Shown here piece after piece: positions 37,905 to 40,897 of a stretch of DNA of 40,897 bases. Made by a program: the position numbers and the translations under genes. The DNA is from Nemertoderma westbladi. Lineage: Eukaryota; Xenacoelomorpha; Nemertodermatida; Nemertodermatidae. Position 1 is the stretch's first letter. Each line of letters begins with the position of its first letter. Under the pieces are notes generated by a model. It was not told the origin of the DNA, did not search any database, and saw only the letters and a program-made list of their open reading frames with translations. The DNA is taken from the NCBI GenBank assembly GCA_032718475.1, contig JAUCBJ010006489.1, forward strand, positions 1 to 40,897, in the 5' to 3' direction.

Positions 37905-40610
37905 AATCGGAAATGTTGGTGGGTGGTAGATGGAGTTGGTGGACAGGGAATATCAGAGGTAGATGGAGCGGGTGGACAGGGGATATCAGAGGTAGATGGA
38001 GTGGGTGGACAGGGGATGTCGGAGGTAGATTGGGTGGGTGGACAGGGGATGTCAGAGGTAGATGGGATGGGTGGACAGGGGGTGTCAGAAGTAGTTGGAG
38101 TTGGTGGACGGGGGATGTCGGAGGTAGATTGAGTGGGTGGACGGGAGATGTCGGAGGTAGATGGAGTGAGTGGACAGGGGATGTCATAGGTAGATGGAGT
38201 GGGTGGACAGGGGATGTCAGAGGTAGTTGGAGTTGGTGGACGGGGGATGTCGGAGGTAGATTGAGTGGGTGGACGGGAGATGTCGGAGGTAGATGGAGTG
38301 GGTGGACAGGGGATGTCGGAGGTAGATGGAGTGGGTGGACAGGGGATGTCAGAGGTAGTTGGAGTTGGTGGACGGGGGATGTCGGAGGTAGATTGAGTGG
38401 GTGGACGGGAGATGTCGGAGGTAGATGGAGTGGGTGGACAGGGGATGTCAGAGGTAGATGGAGTGGGTGGACAGGGGATGTCAGAGGTAGATGGAGTGGG
38501 TGGACAGGGGATGTCAGAGGTAGATGGAGTGGGTGGACAGGAGATGTCGGAGGTAGATGGAGTGAGTGGACAGGGGATGTCAGAGGTAGTTGGAGTTGGT
38601 GGACGGGGGATGTCGGAGGTAGATTGAGTGGGTGGACGGGAGATGTCGGAGGTAGATGGAGTTGGTGGACAGGGGATGTCATAGGTAGATGGAGTTGCTG
38701 GACAGGGGATGTCAGAGGTAGATGGAGTGGGTGGGCAGGGGATGTCGGAGGTAGATTGAGTGGGTGGATAGGGGATGTCAGAGGTAGATGGAGTGGGTGG
38801 ACAGGGGATGCCAGAGGTAGATGGAGTAGGTGGACAGGGGATGTCAGAGGTAGATGGAATGGGTGGACAGAGGGTGTCAGAGGTAGTTGGAGTTGGTGGA
38901 CGGGAGATATCGGAGGTAGATGGAGTGAGTGGACAGGGGATGTCAGAGGTAGATGGAGTGGGTGGACAGGGGATGTCAGAGGTAGATGGAGTGGGTGGAC
39001 AGGGGATGTCGGAGGTAGATTGAGTGGGTGGACAGGGGATGTCGGAGGTAGATGGAGGAGTGGACAGGGGATGTCAGAGGTAGTTGGAGTTGGTGGACGG
39101 GGGATGTCGGAGGTAGATTGAGTGGGTGGACAGGGGATGTCAAAGGTAGATTGAGTGGGTGGACAGGGGATGTCGGAGGTAGATGGAGGAGTGGACAGGG
39201 GATGTCAGAGGTAGTTGGAGTTGGTGGACGGGGGATGTCGGAGGTAGATTGAGTGGGTGGACGGGAGATGTCGGAGGTAGATGGAGTTGGTGGACAGGGG
39301 ATGTCAGAGGTAGATGGAGTGGGTGGACAGGGGATGTCATAGGTAGATGGAGTTGCTGGACAGGGGATGTCAGAGGTAGATGGAGTGGGTGTGCAGGGGA
39401 TGTCGGAGGTAGATTGAGTGGGTGGATAGGGGATGTCAGAGGTAGATGGAGTGGGTGGACAGGGGATGCCAGAGGTAGATGGAGTAGGTGGACAGGGGAT
39501 GTCAGAGGTAGATGGAATGGGTGGACAGAGGGTGTCAGAGTTAGTTGGAGTGGGTGGACAGGGGATGTCAGAGGTAGATGGAGTGGGTGGACAGGGGATG
39601 TCGGAGGTAGATTGAGTGGGTGGACAGGGGATGTCGGAGGTAGATGGAGGAGTGGACAGGGGATGTCAGAGGTAGTTGGAGTTGGTGGACGGGGGATGTC
39701 GGAGGTAGATTGAGTGGGTGGACAGGGGATGTCAAAGGTAGATTGAGTGGGTGGACAGGGGATGTCGGAGGTAGATGGAGGAGTGGACAGGGGATGTCAG
39801 AGGTAGTTGGAGTTGGTGGACGGGGGATGTCGGAGGTAGATTGAGTGGGTGGACGGGAGATGTCGGAGGTAGATGGAGTTGGTGGACAGGGGATGTCAGA
39901 GGTAGATGGAGTGGGTGGACAGGGGATGTCATAGGTAGATGGAGTTGCTGGACAGGGGATGTCAGAGGTAGATGGAGTGGGTGTGCAGGGGATGTCGGAG
40001 GTAGATTGAGTGGGTGGATAGGGGATGTCAGAGGTAGATGGAGTGGGTGGACAGGGGATGCCAGAGGTAGATGGAGTAGGTGGACAGGGGATGTCAGAGG
40101 TAGATGGAATGGGTGGACAGAGGGTGTCAGAGTTAGTTGGAGTTGGTGGACGGGAGATATCGGAGGTAGATGGAGTGAGTGGACAGGGGATGTCAGAGGT
40201 AGATGGAGTGGGTGGACAGGGGATGTCAGAGGTAGATGGAGTGGGTGGACAGGGGCTGTCAGAGGTAGATGGAGTGGGTGGACAGGGGATGTCAAAGGTA
40301 GATGGAGTGGGTGGACAGGGGATGTCAGAGGTAGTTGGAGTTGGTGGACGGGGGATGTCGGAGTTAGATTGAGTGGGTGGACGGGAGATGTCGGAGGTAG
40401 ATGGAGTGGGTGGACAGGGGATGTCGGAGGTAGATGGAGTGGGTGGACAGGGGATGTCAGAGGTAGTTGGAGTTGGTGGACGGGGAATGTCGGAGGTAGA
40501 TGGAGTGGGTGGACAGGGGCTGTCAGAGGTAGATGGCGTGGGTGGACAGGGGATGCCAGAGGTAGATGGAGTGGATAAAGAGGGGATGTCGCAGGTAGAT
40601 GGAGTGGATG
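37905..40610. repeat. 33-bp minisatellite with 592-bp higher-order duplication
   Basis: The unit is AGATGGAGTGGGTGGACAGG plus GGATGTCAGAGGT (33 bp), about 80 copies. Variants are GTTGGAGTTGGTGGACGGGG, GATTGAGTGGG and a 32-bp unit GATGGAGGAGTGG. The order of variants in 39052-39643 is repeated in 39644-40235, an offset of 592 bp (18 x 33 minus 2). The 11-codon unit leaves open frames on both strands (for example WTGDVRGRWSG on plus, PCPPTPSTSDI on minus). The 32-bp units shift frame, so constrained coding is unlikely. The array borders a LINE remnant on its right. Confidence 0.95.
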
Positions 40611-40699
40611 AATGGGGGATGTTGATGTTGGTAGATGGAGTTATAAAGGATATGATAATGTTTATGATCTGGATGAAGAGAATAACATCGTCCAACAGA

Positions 40700-40897
40700 T
40701 AACATATCCACGAAATCAGGGGATTTTACATGGTAATGACACAATAACCCAAAGCAGATGTCGATCTCCTGATGATAAACTTCTAAATAATAGATAAACC
40801 AGATCTTCCCCCTTTGTGGCCGTCCTCATTGCGTAATCCAGCACAATTACAAATAGTAATGGTGATAATGTGTCACCTTGCAGTACGCCAGCCAGGA
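40700..40897 (-). pseudogene. Non-LTR retrotransposon reverse transcriptase fragment (runs off window)
   Basis: The minus strand from the right edge reads GVLQGDTLSPLLFVIVLDY then AMRTATKGEDL, the reverse transcriptase motif (GxxQG.xLSPxLF...LD) of LINE ORF2 proteins. It ends at frameshifts or stops. Further on, LLDDVILFIQ at about 40673-40700 in a shifted frame may be the decayed catalytic DD box. The element is degraded, and its 5' part lies beyond the window. Confidence 0.75.

Noticed and set aside
37913-39121. Plus-strand WSGWTGDVRG repeat protein resembling thrombospondin-type WSGW motifs
   Set aside because: The 11-residue unit lacks the Cys pattern of TSP1 domains, 32-bp units break the frame, and the minus strand is equally open.
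39568-40695. Minus-strand 375-codon Pro/Ser/Thr-rich protein
   Set aside because: Its only unique part looks like decayed LINE RT sequence entered from a non-ATG codon; the rest is the 33-bp array.

Overview
This window is nuclear DNA from an animal. Four conserved metazoan genes with GT-AG introns and animal-type domain architectures sit in AT-rich, repeat-filled DNA. Non-LTR retrotransposon fragments, TIR/MITE-like elements and minisatellites point to an invertebrate. The fairly diverged DMXL sequence and the intronless XAB2 and MARCHF5 would fit a fast-evolving lineage such as a tunicate, but I cannot assign the species.

Layout. (1) 21-21105 (+): the last 11 exons (621 codons) of a DmX-like / rabconnectin-3 alpha gene, entering from the left edge and ending in a C-terminal WD40 propeller. 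(2) Inside its intron 3, on the opposite strand, lies a complete intronless XAB2/SYF1 gene (6564-9101). (3) Intron 4 is almost entirely a 39-bp minisatellite (about 11012-15750, about 121 copies). Its unit is a copy of the 3' end of exon 4, its splice donor, and an AATAAA hexamer. (4) Intron 10 holds two abutting TIR elements. (5) 21712-25463 is a 27/30-bp minisatellite downstream of the DMXL stop, with an 801-bp higher-order duplication. (6) 25464-28977 is AT-rich, with MITE-like hairpins, homopolymer runs and a LINE 3' fragment. (7) 28978-30024 (-): intronless MARCHF5-like mitochondrial E3 ligase. (8) 30025-34899: an integrase-core fragment, simple repeats and two more LINE 3' fragments. (9) 34900-36496 (+): katanin p60 / KATNAL1 in two exons. 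(10) 37905-40610: a 33-bp minisatellite with a 592-bp higher-order duplication, running into a degraded LINE reverse transcriptase at the right edge.

The genes do not form a pathway. DMXL serves V-ATPase regulation, XAB2 splicing and transcription-coupled repair, MARCHF5 mitochondrial dynamics, and KATNAL1 microtubule severing. The most unusual object is the intron 4 array, a DMXL exon end with its donor site and a poly(A) hexamer amplified about 120-fold inside a working gene. The first copies remain in the DMXL reading frame, so variable-length protein isoforms or intronic polyadenylation are testable outcomes.
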